From an uncultured Lachnospiraceae bacterium (GTDB taxonomy: Bacteria; Bacillota; Clostridia; Lachnospirales; Lachnospiraceae), in NCBI GenBank assembly GCA_945836565.1, contig CAMALN010000023.1, forward strand, positions 1 through 12,230: a DNA stretch of 12,230 nt. Reading direction: 5' to 3'. Shown here one piece after another: positions 1 through 8,869 of the stretch. The position numbers and the translations under genes were made by a program. The stretch's first letter is position 1, and each line of letters starts with the position of its first letter. Under the pieces are notes generated by a model. The model worked only from the letters and a program-made list of their open reading frames with translations. It did not search any database and was not told the origin of the DNA.

Positions 1-20
1 GGCATTTTAGGAGGTAAAAA

Positions 21-500
21 ATGAAAACGAGAGTGCTTTTCGTATGCCACGGCAACATCTGCCGCTCGCCTATGGCAGAATTCATCCTAAAGGACATGGT
101 AAAAAAACGTAATATATCTGACCTGTTTGAAATCGCCTCGGCGGCAACAAGCACAGAAGAAATATGGAATGGTGTGGGCAATCCGGTATATCCTCCGGCA
201 AAGGCTGAGCTTGCCAAGCACGGGATAAGCTGTGAGGGGAAGAGAGCTGTTCAGCTGAAGAAATCGGATTATGACTATTATGATTATCTTATAGGTATGG
301 ATACCATGAATATGCGCAACATGGAACGTATAACCGGGCATAAGGCCGGTGATAAGATGCGACTTTTGTTGGAATATAACAACGAATCAAGGTCTGTGCG
401 AGATCCGTGGTACTCGGGTGCATTTGATGAGACCTATAGAGATGTCGTGACAGGTTGCACTGCATTCTTGGAATATCTTGAATATGAAGGTATAATCTAA
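21..500 (+). CDS. Low-molecular-weight protein-tyrosine phosphatase
   Basis: Cytoplasmic phosphatase of the LMW-PTP fold (159 aa, the usual family length). The P-loop VCHGNICRSPMAE lies at residues 8-20 and gives the CX5RS signature with nucleophile Cys9 and phosphate-binding Arg15. The general-acid loop is RDPWYSG, with Asp128 followed by Pro, as in the family. The start ATG is preceded by AGGAGGT at 9-15. By family knowledge it removes phosphate from phosphotyrosine; the physiological substrate cannot be read from the sequence. Arsenate reductases share the fold, but the DPW acid loop and overall sequence favour a phosphatase. The next gene starts 14 bases after the stop with its own strong ribosome binding site, so the two are probably co-transcribed. 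The promoter lies left of the window. Confidence 0.93.
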   Translation: MKTRVLFVCHGNICRSPMAEFILKDMVKKRNISDLFEIASAATSTEEIWNGVGNPVYPPAKAELAKHGISCEGKRAVQLKKSDYDYYDYLIGMDTMNMRNMERITGHKAGDKMRLLLEYNNESRSVRDPWYSGAFDETYRDVVTGCTAFLEYLEYEGII

Positions 501-514
501 TCAGGAGGGCAAAC

Positions 515-901
515 ATGAGTGGTATAATATATGATGCAAGACTAATAAAAGCGATGGAGGGCCTTCAGATGCTAGGCGAGTATGCGGGCGAGGAGCAATC
601 GTTCATAGACGAGCTGTGGTCGGGGCTCATTATGGATTCAGAGATGATGACAGAATTCGTGTACTATCTTGATAATCATTGTATTCTGGACAGAGTGAAG
701 GTGCAGGGATATGGCCTTTCTGATATGTATTTTCATCTGATGTGGCAGTACAATGTGATGCATGATTTAGGTAAGAATAATTCGGATTGCGACAAAGAGC
801 GGATTATGCTACATGCATTTGCAGATGTTATGGCGATGAAGAAGGAGCCTGAGAAGTATATATCAAGATTTGACGATAGAGGACTGGACAAATTCATTTG
901 A
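515..901 (+). CDS. Uncharacterised 128-aa soluble protein
   Basis: I do not recognise this family. The ORF opens with AGGAGGG (503-509) six bases before ATG and is intact. The protein is acidic, rich in Met, Tyr and Asp, with no signal peptide, no membrane segment and no obvious metal or nucleotide motif. It looks largely helical, for example an amphipathic N-terminal stretch around residues 8-30 and another around 90-115. It follows the tyrosine phosphatase by 14 bases, so it is probably made from the same mRNA. That link is only positional and does not establish a shared pathway. No terminator-like hairpin is visible in the 150 bases after the stop. Confidence 0.8.
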   Translation: MSGIIYDARLIKAMEGLQMLGEYAGEEQSFIDELWSGLIMDSEMMTEFVYYLDNHCILDRVKVQGYGLSDMYFHLMWQYNVMHDLGKNNSDCDKERIMLHAFADVMAMKKEPEKYISRFDDRGLDKFI

Positions 902-1053
902 TAAACATAATAGACCAATTTCAAACAATCATAAAGGCTACGAAGAAATAACTATTTATTAATCATTTACTATACTGAAGAACCTTTGTGATACGGTATA
1001 TCTCAAATCTACATATTATTTAATTCGAACAAACAATGGCAGGTATAAACCAT

Positions 1054-1734
1054 ATGACAATCACAAACCAACTCTTCGCCCTACAGGACTTAGAATATAA
1101 GGCGTTTCATTCCCGCCTTATACCGAATGTCGAACCTGACAGGATTATAGGGGTGCGTACACCTAAGCTTAGGGCGTTGGCAAAACAAATATACAGAGAA
1201 GACTATGTGGAGGAATTCTTAGACACTCTTCCGCACTATTATTATGAAGAGAATAATATCCATGCGGAGCTGCTCCTGCTTCGCTATAAGGATGTAGACG
1301 AGCTACTTGAAAGGCTCGCAGCATTCCTTCCGTACGTAGACAACTGGGCGACCTGCGATATGATAGCACCGAAGATATTCAAGAAGAATCAGGACAAGGT
1401 ATATCCGATTTTGCTTGAGTGGCTTGACAGCGAGCATACCTATCAGCAGAGGTTTGCCATCGTAGCGCTTATGAAGTATTTTCTCGATGGTGAACTAAGG
1501 GAGGGCTTGCTTGAAAAGATTGCTTCCATAAGGTCAGAGGAGTATTATATACGTATGGCTGTGGCGTGGTTTTTCAGTGAAGCTCTAGCAAAACAGTATG
1601 ATAAAACTCTGCCGTTTATCGAAGGGAAAAAACTTGATGTCTGGACGCATAACAAGGCTATTCAAAAGGCCAGAGAAAGCTATAGAGTTGATGCAGAAAA
1701 AAAGAATCATATTAATATGCTAAAAATCAAATAA
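1054..1734 (+). CDS. AlkD-like DNA alkylation repair protein (HEAT repeats)
   Basis: Member of the AlkD/AlkC-type DNA alkylation repair family, all-helical HEAT-like repeat proteins. Characterised relatives are glycosylases that excise alkylated purines. Visible hallmarks, numbering from the ATG at 1054: IGVRTPKLR near residues 32-40, the VDNWATCD segment (95-102) with Trp98 and Asp102 in the region of the AlkD catalytic Asp, QQRFAIVALM (131-140), MAVAWFFSEA (168-177) and the C-terminal HNKAIQKARESYR (199-211). The product is 226 aa. An ATG at 1036 is in frame but has no ribosome binding site; ATG 1054 has a modest GGCAGGT at 1038-1044 and gives the N-terminus expected for the family. It is monocistronic by position, with a 152-base gap upstream and a new promoter downstream. 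Substrate range in this branch is unknown. Confidence 0.88.
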   Translation: MTITNQLFALQDLEYKAFHSRLIPNVEPDRIIGVRTPKLRALAKQIYREDYVEEFLDTLPHYYYEENNIHAELLLLRYKDVDELLERLAAFLPYVDNWATCDMIAPKIFKKNQDKVYPILLEWLDSEHTYQQRFAIVALMKYFLDGELREGLLEKIASIRSEEYYIRMAVAWFFSEALAKQYDKTLPFIEGKKLDVWTHNKAIQKARESYRVDAEKKNHINMLKIK

Positions 1735-1760
1735 ATATTACAAAAATAGTTATTACATAT

Positions 1761-1789
1761 TTGACATCATAAAAAAAAGTTAGTAAAAT
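1761..1789 (+). promoter_or_regulatory. Sigma-A type promoter of the atp operon
   Basis: A perfect -35 TTGACA at 1761-1766 and a -10 TAAAAT (5 of 6) at 1784-1789 are separated by exactly 17 bases of A-rich spacer. The predicted transcription start near 1796 gives a leader of about 110 bases before atpB. It is the only strong promoter seen ahead of the ATP synthase genes. Confidence 0.75.
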
Positions 1790-1844
1790 ACGTGTCGGAA
1801 TGTTCATAATAGAACTAGACTACGGATGATGAGTTTTATTATAT

Positions 1845-1885
1845 ACGTCACCTGCAGTGAAATACTGAAGGTGGCGTTATTTTAT
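1845..1885 (+). promoter_or_regulatory. Leader hairpin with T-rich tail upstream of atpB
   Basis: ACGTCACCTGCAG (1845-1857) can pair with CTGAAGGTGGCGT (1865-1877): thirteen positions with one mismatch and one G-U pair, around a seven-base loop. TTATTTTAT follows directly, so it resembles a weak intrinsic terminator inside the leader. The 5' arm can alternatively pair with AGGTG (1894-1898) and ACGT (1902-1905), which would cover the atpB ribosome binding site GGGAGGTG (1891-1898). An attenuation or translation-control role is inference from these pairings only. Confidence 0.45.
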
Positions 1886-1907
1886 GTCACGGGAGGTGTG
1901 GACGTAG

Positions 1908-2726
1908 ATGAAAGAAAAGAAGCAAAAAACGGGTATCGTTGTGTGGATACTGTCACTTATTGCACTTTTGGTGGCGAGTATAGCACTGAATAAGCCCGGA
2001 GGAAAACCTGAGACCATACAGGAGGTTATGAAGGATGCGGTATTGCATGAGCATAACAAGCTATCGCTATTTGGCATCATAGATGTGAATCCGGCGGTTG
2101 TTTCGGCATTTACTGTTACCGGAATATTACTGGTGTTTGCACTCATTATCAGAATATTTGTGATACCGAAATTCAAATATGTGCCGGGCAAGCTACAGCT
2201 TCTGCTGGAGAGCTGGGTTGGATTATTCGACGGTCTGGCAAAGTCAAACAGCCCCCACAGGAACGGATTTTTGGGCCTGTATGTATTTTCGGCAGGAACG
2301 TATATATTCACCAGCACATTGTTTGAGCTTTTGGGATTGCAGGCGGTTACGACCGGCGGGATATCTATTGCATTGCCTGCACCGATTTCCGATGTAAATG
2401 CAGCGATTGCACTTGGATGTCTGTCGTATATAGTAATTTTATCAGGTGGTATAGCGGGAAATGGATTGAAGGGCGTAGGACGTACCCTCAAGGATTTTTC
2501 TCTTCCTATATCAATGAGCTTCCGTTTGTTCGGAGCACTCTTAAGTGGCTTGCTTGTAACGGAGCTTGTATATTATTACATTGCGCTTAGCTTTGTACTT
2601 CCGGTTGTGGTGGGTGTGCTGTTCACACTGCTTCACGCATTGATTCAGGCATATGTCCTGACTATGCTCACGGCTCTTTTCTACGGAGAGGTATCGGAGA
2701 GACATGAGCGTGTAGCTGTGGCATAG
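1908..2726 (+). CDS. atpB: ATP synthase F0 subunit a
   Basis: Integral membrane stator subunit that forms the two ion half-channels against the c ring (272 aa, normal length). It opens with a basic N-terminus and a first membrane segment at about residues 9-27. The essential arginine is in SFRLFGALLSG, Arg206, equivalent to E. coli Arg210. In the last helix Gln247 (HALIQAYVLTMLTALF) matches E. coli Gln252, and Glu219 lies in VTELVYYY. The usual Asn of FRLFGN is Ala here. The upstream LPAPISDVNAAIALG segment matches the P-T/x-x-D-x-N motif of the family. Ribosome binding site GGGAGGTG (1891-1898). It is the first gene of the operon; no atpI is seen before it. atpE follows after 41 bases. Confidence 0.96.
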   Translation: MKEKKQKTGIVVWILSLIALLVASIALNKPGGKPETIQEVMKDAVLHEHNKLSLFGIIDVNPAVVSAFTVTGILLVFALIIRIFVIPKFKYVPGKLQLLLESWVGLFDGLAKSNSPHRNGFLGLYVFSAGTYIFTSTLFELLGLQAVTTGGISIALPAPISDVNAAIALGCLSYIVILSGGIAGNGLKGVGRTLKDFSLPISMSFRLFGALLSGLLVTELVYYYIALSFVLPVVVGVLFTLLHALIQAYVLTMLTALFYGEVSERHERVAVA

Positions 2727-2767
2727 GATTGATAACATAGATTATATAAGATAAAGGAGAAAACATT

Positions 2768-3148
2768 ATGAAGAAGATTACTGGTTTGAAGAGTATTATC
2801 AAGAGAGCAGGTGCAATGCTTGCAGTAGCAATGGTTTTGGCTATGAGCCTTGGTATGACTGTATCCGCTGAGGAAAAGGATGCCGAGGAAACAGCTATAG
2901 AGGCAACAGCAACAGCTGATTCAACGGTCGGCTCAAAGGCTATGGCAGCCGCTATTGTAGTTGGTATTGCAGCCGCAGCAGGTGCAATCGGTATGGGTAT
3001 GGCTATATCTAAGTCGGCAGAGGGTATAGCACGTCAGCCTGAGGCAGAGGGAAAGATTAGAACCACACTTATGCTCGGACTTGTATTTATAGAGACCGCT
3101 ATCATTTATGCACTTATCGTAGCGATACTTATCATATTCGTTATGTAA
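2768..3148 (+). CDS. atpE: ATP synthase F0 subunit c with signal peptide-like extension
   Basis: Rotor ring subunit that carries the transported ion. Typical c subunits have about 70-90 residues; this one has 126. Residues 1-34 look like a signal peptide: basic N-region, hydrophobic core at about 16-32, and VSA just before Glu35. An acidic linker follows (about 35-56, many Glu, Asp, Thr, Ala). The conserved hairpin is then complete: helix 1 at about 58-80, polar loop ARQPE (88-92), helix 2 at about 99-125 with ion carboxylate Glu109 in [12 protein letters not shown]. Cleavage would leave an outside N-terminus, which agrees with known c topology. Of the Na+ ligand set, Glu109, Thr110 and Tyr114 are present, but the Gln of helix 1 is Met76, which leans toward protons. 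Ribosome binding site AAAGGAGA at 2753-2760. Confidence 0.95.
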   Translation: MKKITGLKSIIKRAGAMLAVAMVLAMSLGMTVSAEEKDAEETAIEATATADSTVGSKAMAAAIVVGIAAAAGAIGMGMAISKSAEGIARQPEAEGKIRTTLMLGLVFIETAIIYALIVAILIIFVM

Positions 3149-3160
3149 GGAGGGATTATC

Positions 3161-3655
3161 ATGAATATTCCTTTGAATATTGATTGGCAGCAGATACTTC
3201 TGCATTTGTTTAATTTTGGCATATTGACGGGTGGTCTGTATCTTCTTTTGTACAAGCCGATTAAGGCTTTTATGGACAAGAGAACAGCTTACTACAAGGA
3301 TATGGAAGCTGCGGCTCAGGCAAAGCTTGCTGAGGCTGAAAATGTAAAGGAACAGTATGATGAGAAGCTTGCCGGTGCTGATGAGGAGATAGCTGTAAAG
3401 AAGAAAGAGACTATGGCTAAGGCAAATGATGAAGCAGAGAAGCAGCTTCAGGATGCAAAGGCACAGGCTGAAAAATACATGCAGAACGCCAGAGAGGATA
3501 TGGCACGCGAGCATGATAGAATACTTGAGGAATCTAAGAAGGAGGTTGCCGAGCTTGCCGTTGAGGCTACCAGAAAGCTCCTTGCACAGACTGCAAAGGA
3601 TCCTTATGAGAGCTTCCTTCAGAATGTAGACGGAGGTGCAGCTGATGAGCACTGA
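3161..3655 (+). CDS. atpF: ATP synthase F0 subunit b
   Basis: Peripheral stalk subunit of normal length (164 aa). One N-terminal membrane helix (about residues 9-30, LLHLFNFGILTGGLYLLLY) is followed by KPIKAFMDKR and a long Ala/Glu/Lys-rich coiled coil (about 38-145) that reaches up F1. The C-terminal segment ends with DPYESFLQNVD plus a short acidic tail; this is the part that contacts delta in other bacteria. Ribosome binding site AAGGAGGG (3147-3154) overlaps the atpE stop. Its 3' end overlaps the preferred atpA start by 11 bases, so b and the alpha fusion are probably translationally coupled. There is one b gene only, so a homodimer is expected. Confidence 0.95.
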   Translation: MNIPLNIDWQQILLHLFNFGILTGGLYLLLYKPIKAFMDKRTAYYKDMEAAAQAKLAEAENVKEQYDEKLAGADEEIAVKKKETMAKANDEAEKQLQDAKAQAEKYMQNAREDMAREHDRILEESKKEVAELAVEATRKLLAQTAKDPYESFLQNVDGGAADEH

Positions 3656-5447
3656 TTCTAAGAATACTAGACTTGCAGCGAGACTCATAAGTGATGTCAG
3701 ACCACAGCCGGCACAGGAGGAGAAGCTGCTTGCATTTCTCAGTAAGAAATACGGCGACGACGTTCGCATGGACTGGGTCGAGGACAAGTCTGTTACAAAT
3801 GGTTTTCGTCTTGAGGTCGGAACTGCACTATATGACGAAAAGTCAGGTGAAGTACTTGACTGGAAATTAAGTGAGGTCTACGACTGGACTCCGGAGGCAC
3901 ACCTTGCTGAGCTTAAGGAAAGATTCGCATCACTTAAGGTTGCGGGAAGCCGCATCATTCCGCTATTACAGGAGGCGGTAAATGACTGGACTCCGAGCTC
4001 CATGGCTACGGAAATAGGAACCGTGCTTACCGTAGGTGATGGTATAGCAACAGTAAAGGGATTGGAGCATGCCTGCTATGGCGAGATTCTTATATTCTCA
4101 GAGGGTATAAGAGGTATGGTTCAGGAGCTTCAGCCTGATTACTTAGGATGTATATTATTTGGTGATGACAGCCTCATATCAGAGGGCAGCGTCGTAAAGA
4201 GAACCGGTAGGACTGCAGGTGTATCTGTTGGAGACGCACTTTTAGGAAGGGTTGTTGATGCGCTTGGTAACCCTATCGATGGCAAGGGAGACATAGCTGA
4301 GCAGGAATACAGACCTATAGAGAATCCGGCCCCGGGCATACTCGAGAGACAGCCGGTAGATACCCCTATGGAGACAGGGCTTCTTGCGATAGACTCGATG
4401 TTTCCTATAGGAAGAGGACAAAGAGAGCTTATAATAGGCGACAGGCAGACAGGTAAGACTGCCATCGCACTGGATACTATATTGAATCAAAAGGGCAAGG
4501 GAGTAATCTGTATCTATGTTGCCATAGGACAGAAGGCGAGTTCGGTTGCCCAGCTTGTGGAGAATCTTAGAAAGCGTGGTGCACTTGATTACACTATAAT
4601 TGTCGCAGCAAATGCAAGTGATTCCGCACCATATCAGTACATTGCACCGTATTCCGGCTGTGCTATGGGTGAGTATTTCATGCACAAGGGCAAGGATGTG
4701 CTTATCGTGTATGACGATTTGTCTAAGCATGCTATAGCATACAGAGCCTTAAGCTTATTGCTTGAGCGTTCGCCGGGACGAGAGGCATATCCGGGAGATG
4801 TATTCTATCTTCATTCGAGACTTCTTGAGCGTTCGGCACATATGTCGGATGAGTGCGGCGGAGGAAGTATGACAGCACTTCCTATAGTAGAGACACAGGC
4901 CGGAGATGTATCGGCATATATTCCTACGAATATCATTTCCATTACCGACGGACAGATATTCCTTGAGAGCAATCTCTTCTTCGCAGGTCAGAGACCGGCT
5001 GTAAATGTAGGACTTTCTGTATCGCGAGTCGGTGGTGATGCACAGACTAAGGCTATGAAGAAGGCTACAGGTGCCATTCGTCTTGATCTTGCTCAGTACA
5101 GAGAGATGGAGGTATTTACACAGTTTTCAAGTGACCTTGATGATACTACCAAGAGACAGCTTGTATATGGTCAGGGTCTTATGGCATTGCTTAAGCAACC
5201 TCAATACCATCCGTACAGCCAGCACGAGCAGGTTGTAATACTGCTTGCGGCCATGGCACATCTGTTCCAGGATGTACCTGTTAAGAAGATTGGTGAGGTC
5301 AAGAACGGACTTCTGGCATATATAGAAGAAAACTGTGGTGAGCTCTGCAGACAGATAGATAAAACCGGATTACTTCCGGATGATGTAAAGAATGAATTAT
5401 TAGATTGTGCGGCGTCCTATATAGAGGATATAAAACAGACTATGTAA
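3645..5447 (+). CDS. atpA: ATP synthase F1 subunit alpha with delta-like N-terminal domain
   Basis: Non-catalytic nucleotide-binding F1 subunit, 600 aa against a usual 500-510. Residues about 120-600 are a standard alpha: P-loop GDRQTGKT (265-272), YDDLSK (356-361), PGREAYPGDVFYLHSRLLER, and the arginine finger Arg461 in SVSRVGG. The extra first 100 residues are not alpha-like. Residues 24-64 line up with the C-terminal half of delta; the segment ending DKSVTNGFRLEVGTALYD keeps delta's DKSV-x2-G-x5-G-x3-D pattern (E. coli delta has DKSVMAG). The N-terminal helical domain of delta is absent. Residues about 101-118 could replace alpha's own N-terminal helix. ATG 3645 is preferred because GGAGG (3632-3636) is eight bases upstream; the in-frame GTG at 3636 overlaps that site. 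The fusion is inferred from motif match, not alignment software. Confidence 0.95.
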   Translation: MSTDSKNTRLAARLISDVRPQPAQEEKLLAFLSKKYGDDVRMDWVEDKSVTNGFRLEVGTALYDEKSGEVLDWKLSEVYDWTPEAHLAELKERFASLKVAGSRIIPLLQEAVNDWTPSSMATEIGTVLTVGDGIATVKGLEHACYGEILIFSEGIRGMVQELQPDYLGCILFGDDSLISEGSVVKRTGRTAGVSVGDALLGRVVDALGNPIDGKGDIAEQEYRPIENPAPGILERQPVDTPMETGLLAIDSMFPIGRGQRELIIGDRQTGKTAIALDTILNQKGKGVICIYVAIGQKASSVAQLVENLRKRGALDYTIIVAANASDSAPYQYIAPYSGCAMGEYFMHKGKDVLIVYDDLSKHAIAYRALSLLLERSPGREAYPGDVFYLHSRLLERSAHMSDECGGGSMTALPIVETQAGDVSAYIPTNIISITDGQIFLESNLFFAGQRPAVNVGLSVSRVGGDAQTKAMKKATGAIRLDLAQYREMEVFTQFSSDLDDTTKRQLVYGQGLMALLKQPQYHPYSQHEQVVILLAAMAHLFQDVPVKKIGEVKNGLLAYIEENCGELCRQIDKTGLLPDDVKNELLDCAASYIEDIKQTM

Positions 5448-5460
5448 GGTGGGTGACTGT

Positions 5461-7757
<2,297 letters not shown>

Positions 7758-7813
7758 AATCATTGCACAGTTTGGATATATATAGTAGACTAGAAAGAAG
7801 GGATGAGTGAGTC

Positions 7814-8227
7814 ATGGATACATTTCAGATAGCCATTTTGGCGGCAGACAGGGATTTCTACGAGGGCTTATGCGAGTCGCTGGTTGTGCCGACTCTTGAA
7901 GGACAGATAGGCATACTTGCTCATCACAGTAACCTTATAGAAGCGATAGTTCCGGGCAGATTAACATACACCATTCCGGGGGAAAAGCCAAGATATGCAT
8001 TCGTGTCAGAGGGCATGCTGAAGGTTGAGGACGGAGAGGTTTTAGTTCTTGTGGACAGTGCTGAAAAGCCTGAGGAAATTGATGAAAACCGTGCGAAAAG
8101 GGCTGAGGCCAGAGCGAAGGAGGCATTGCTTCAGAAGAAGAGTCACAGGGAGTATCTGGAGGGACAGATGAGACTTTCCAGAGCTATGAATAGATTAAAG
8201 GTTAAACATGATATAGACAATATATAG
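7814..8227 (+). CDS. atpC: ATP synthase F1 subunit epsilon
   Basis: Rotor foot subunit that links gamma to the c ring and can regulate hydrolysis (137 aa, normal). The N-terminal beta sandwich runs to about residue 85, with conserved EGQIGILAHHSN (29-40) and the SEGMLKVEDGEVLVLVDSAE segment. The C-terminal helical pair begins with IDENRAKRA (89-97), which fits the I(L)DxxRAxxA nucleotide-binding motif described for Bacillus-type epsilon, so ATP-dependent positioning of this domain is plausible. An AAGGG at 7798-7802 lies upstream of ATG 7814. It is the last ATP synthase gene; the next ORF begins 29 bases after the stop with no terminator-like hairpin between. Confidence 0.95.
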   Translation: MDTFQIAILAADRDFYEGLCESLVVPTLEGQIGILAHHSNLIEAIVPGRLTYTIPGEKPRYAFVSEGMLKVEDGEVLVLVDSAEKPEEIDENRAKRAEARAKEALLQKKSHREYLEGQMRLSRAMNRLKVKHDIDNI

Positions 8228-8256
8228 ATAACTATATTTAATAATTGGAGGCTACT

Positions 8257-8826
8257 ATGAATTGTAAGGTGTGTGGTGCACAGATAAACGGCAATGAGCA
8301 ATATTGCCCTGTGTGTGGAGCTTTTCTTGACAGTTTTACGAATGTTGATGCGTCAAAGATAATTTATAATCAGAGTGAGTCGGAACAGCTTATAGCAGGT
8401 GATGACAGCGTAACGGAGCTTATACCTGAGAATTACGGTCAGGTAGAGGGAAATGATGATGAGACAGAGCTTATACCTGAGAATTATGGACAGGTAGAGG
8501 GAGACGACAGCGTTACTGAGCTCATACCTGAGAATTACGGTCAGGTAGAGGGAGACGACAGCGTTACTGAGCTCATACCTGAGAATTACGGTCAGGTACA
8601 AGGAGATGACAGCGTAACACAGTTTATACCACAGCCTCAGGTGAGAAGTGATGCCGTATATAATGCTGCACCTAATAATGTAAATTATAATTTGAATTAT
8701 AGTGCAAATACTAATGCGACTAACACCGGAGATATGAAAAAAGGGGGTTCTGCCGGTGCTATAGTGGGCATAGCTGTAGGTCTTGTTGTGATGGTTGCGG
8801 TTGCACTTATATTGATTTTATCATAG
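8257..8826 (+). CDS. Zinc-ribbon protein with 17-residue repeats and C-terminal membrane anchor
   Basis: Unnamed protein (189 aa) in three parts. Residues 3-20 form a zinc ribbon: Cys3-x2-Cys6 and Cys17-x2-Cys20 in CKVCGAQINGNEQYCPVCG. Residues 48-125 hold four copies plus a partial fifth of an acidic 17-residue repeat with core DDSVTELIPENYGQV. After an Asn/Tyr-rich linker, residues about 166-188 form a single hydrophobic segment ending at the C-terminus, preceded by MKKGG, so a tail anchor with a cytoplasmic N-terminus is likely. Start ATG 8257 has GGAGG at 8247-8251; a TTG at 8245 is in frame but overlaps that site. Function is unknown. The invariant Thr in each repeat could be a phosphorylation or FHA-binding site, which is speculation. 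It sits between atpC and a chemoreceptor gene, which starts 43 bases downstream. Confidence 0.85.
   Translation: MNCKVCGAQINGNEQYCPVCGAFLDSFTNVDASKIIYNQSESEQLIAGDDSVTELIPENYGQVEGNDDETELIPENYGQVEGDDSVTELIPENYGQVEGDDSVTELIPENYGQVQGDDSVTQFIPQPQVRSDAVYNAAPNNVNYNLNYSANTNATNTGDMKKGGSAGAIVGIAVGLVVMVAVALILILS
8398..8631 (+). repeat. 51-bp coding tandem repeat, 4 units plus a partial fifth
   Basis: Units start at 8398, 8449, 8500 and 8551, with a partial unit at 8602. Each encodes 17 residues around TELIPENYGQV. Units 3 and 4 are identical except for the last codon (GAG versus CAA), which points to recent duplication. Unit 2 is the most diverged (NDDETE in place of DDSVTE). The frame is kept throughout, so copy number can change without breaking the gene. 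Confidence 0.95.
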
Positions 8827-8869
8827 ATATTACAGAAGTTTAAATTTTGACATAATAAGGAGGGCATGT

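Noticed and set aside
87..341. - strand ORF inside the phosphatase gene
   Set aside because: No ribosome binding site or recognisable motif; it is a shadow of a certain gene.
986..1015. Weak TTGTGA-18-TACATA promoter-like match before the AlkD-like gene
   Set aside because: Both boxes are poor and the spacing is off optimum in AT-rich sequence; not distinguishable from background.
2933..3787. Long - strand ORF (284 aa) across atpE, atpF and the start of atpA
   Set aside because: It lies wholly opposite three certain genes, crosses their boundaries, and its product is Leu/Ser/Cys-rich with no domain; it is a by-product of codon bias on the + strand.
3971..4004. Possible internal start for an unfused alpha (GGAGG at 3971, ATG at 4002)
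   Set aside because: The GGAGG is about 26 bases from the in-frame ATG; the ATG at the right spacing (3982) is out of frame and hits a stop after eleven codons, so internal initiation is not well supported.
8214..8242. Promoter-like TAGACA-17-TTTAAT before the zinc-ribbon gene
   Set aside because: The implied transcription start near 8249 falls inside the gene's ribosome binding site, leaving almost no leader; in this AT-rich stretch a chance match is more likely.
8353..8601. - strand ORF over the 51-bp repeats giving a periodic YLTVILRYEL protein
   Set aside because: Its periodicity is inherited from the tandem repeat; there is no ribosome binding site, and the + frame has the zinc ribbon and membrane anchor.
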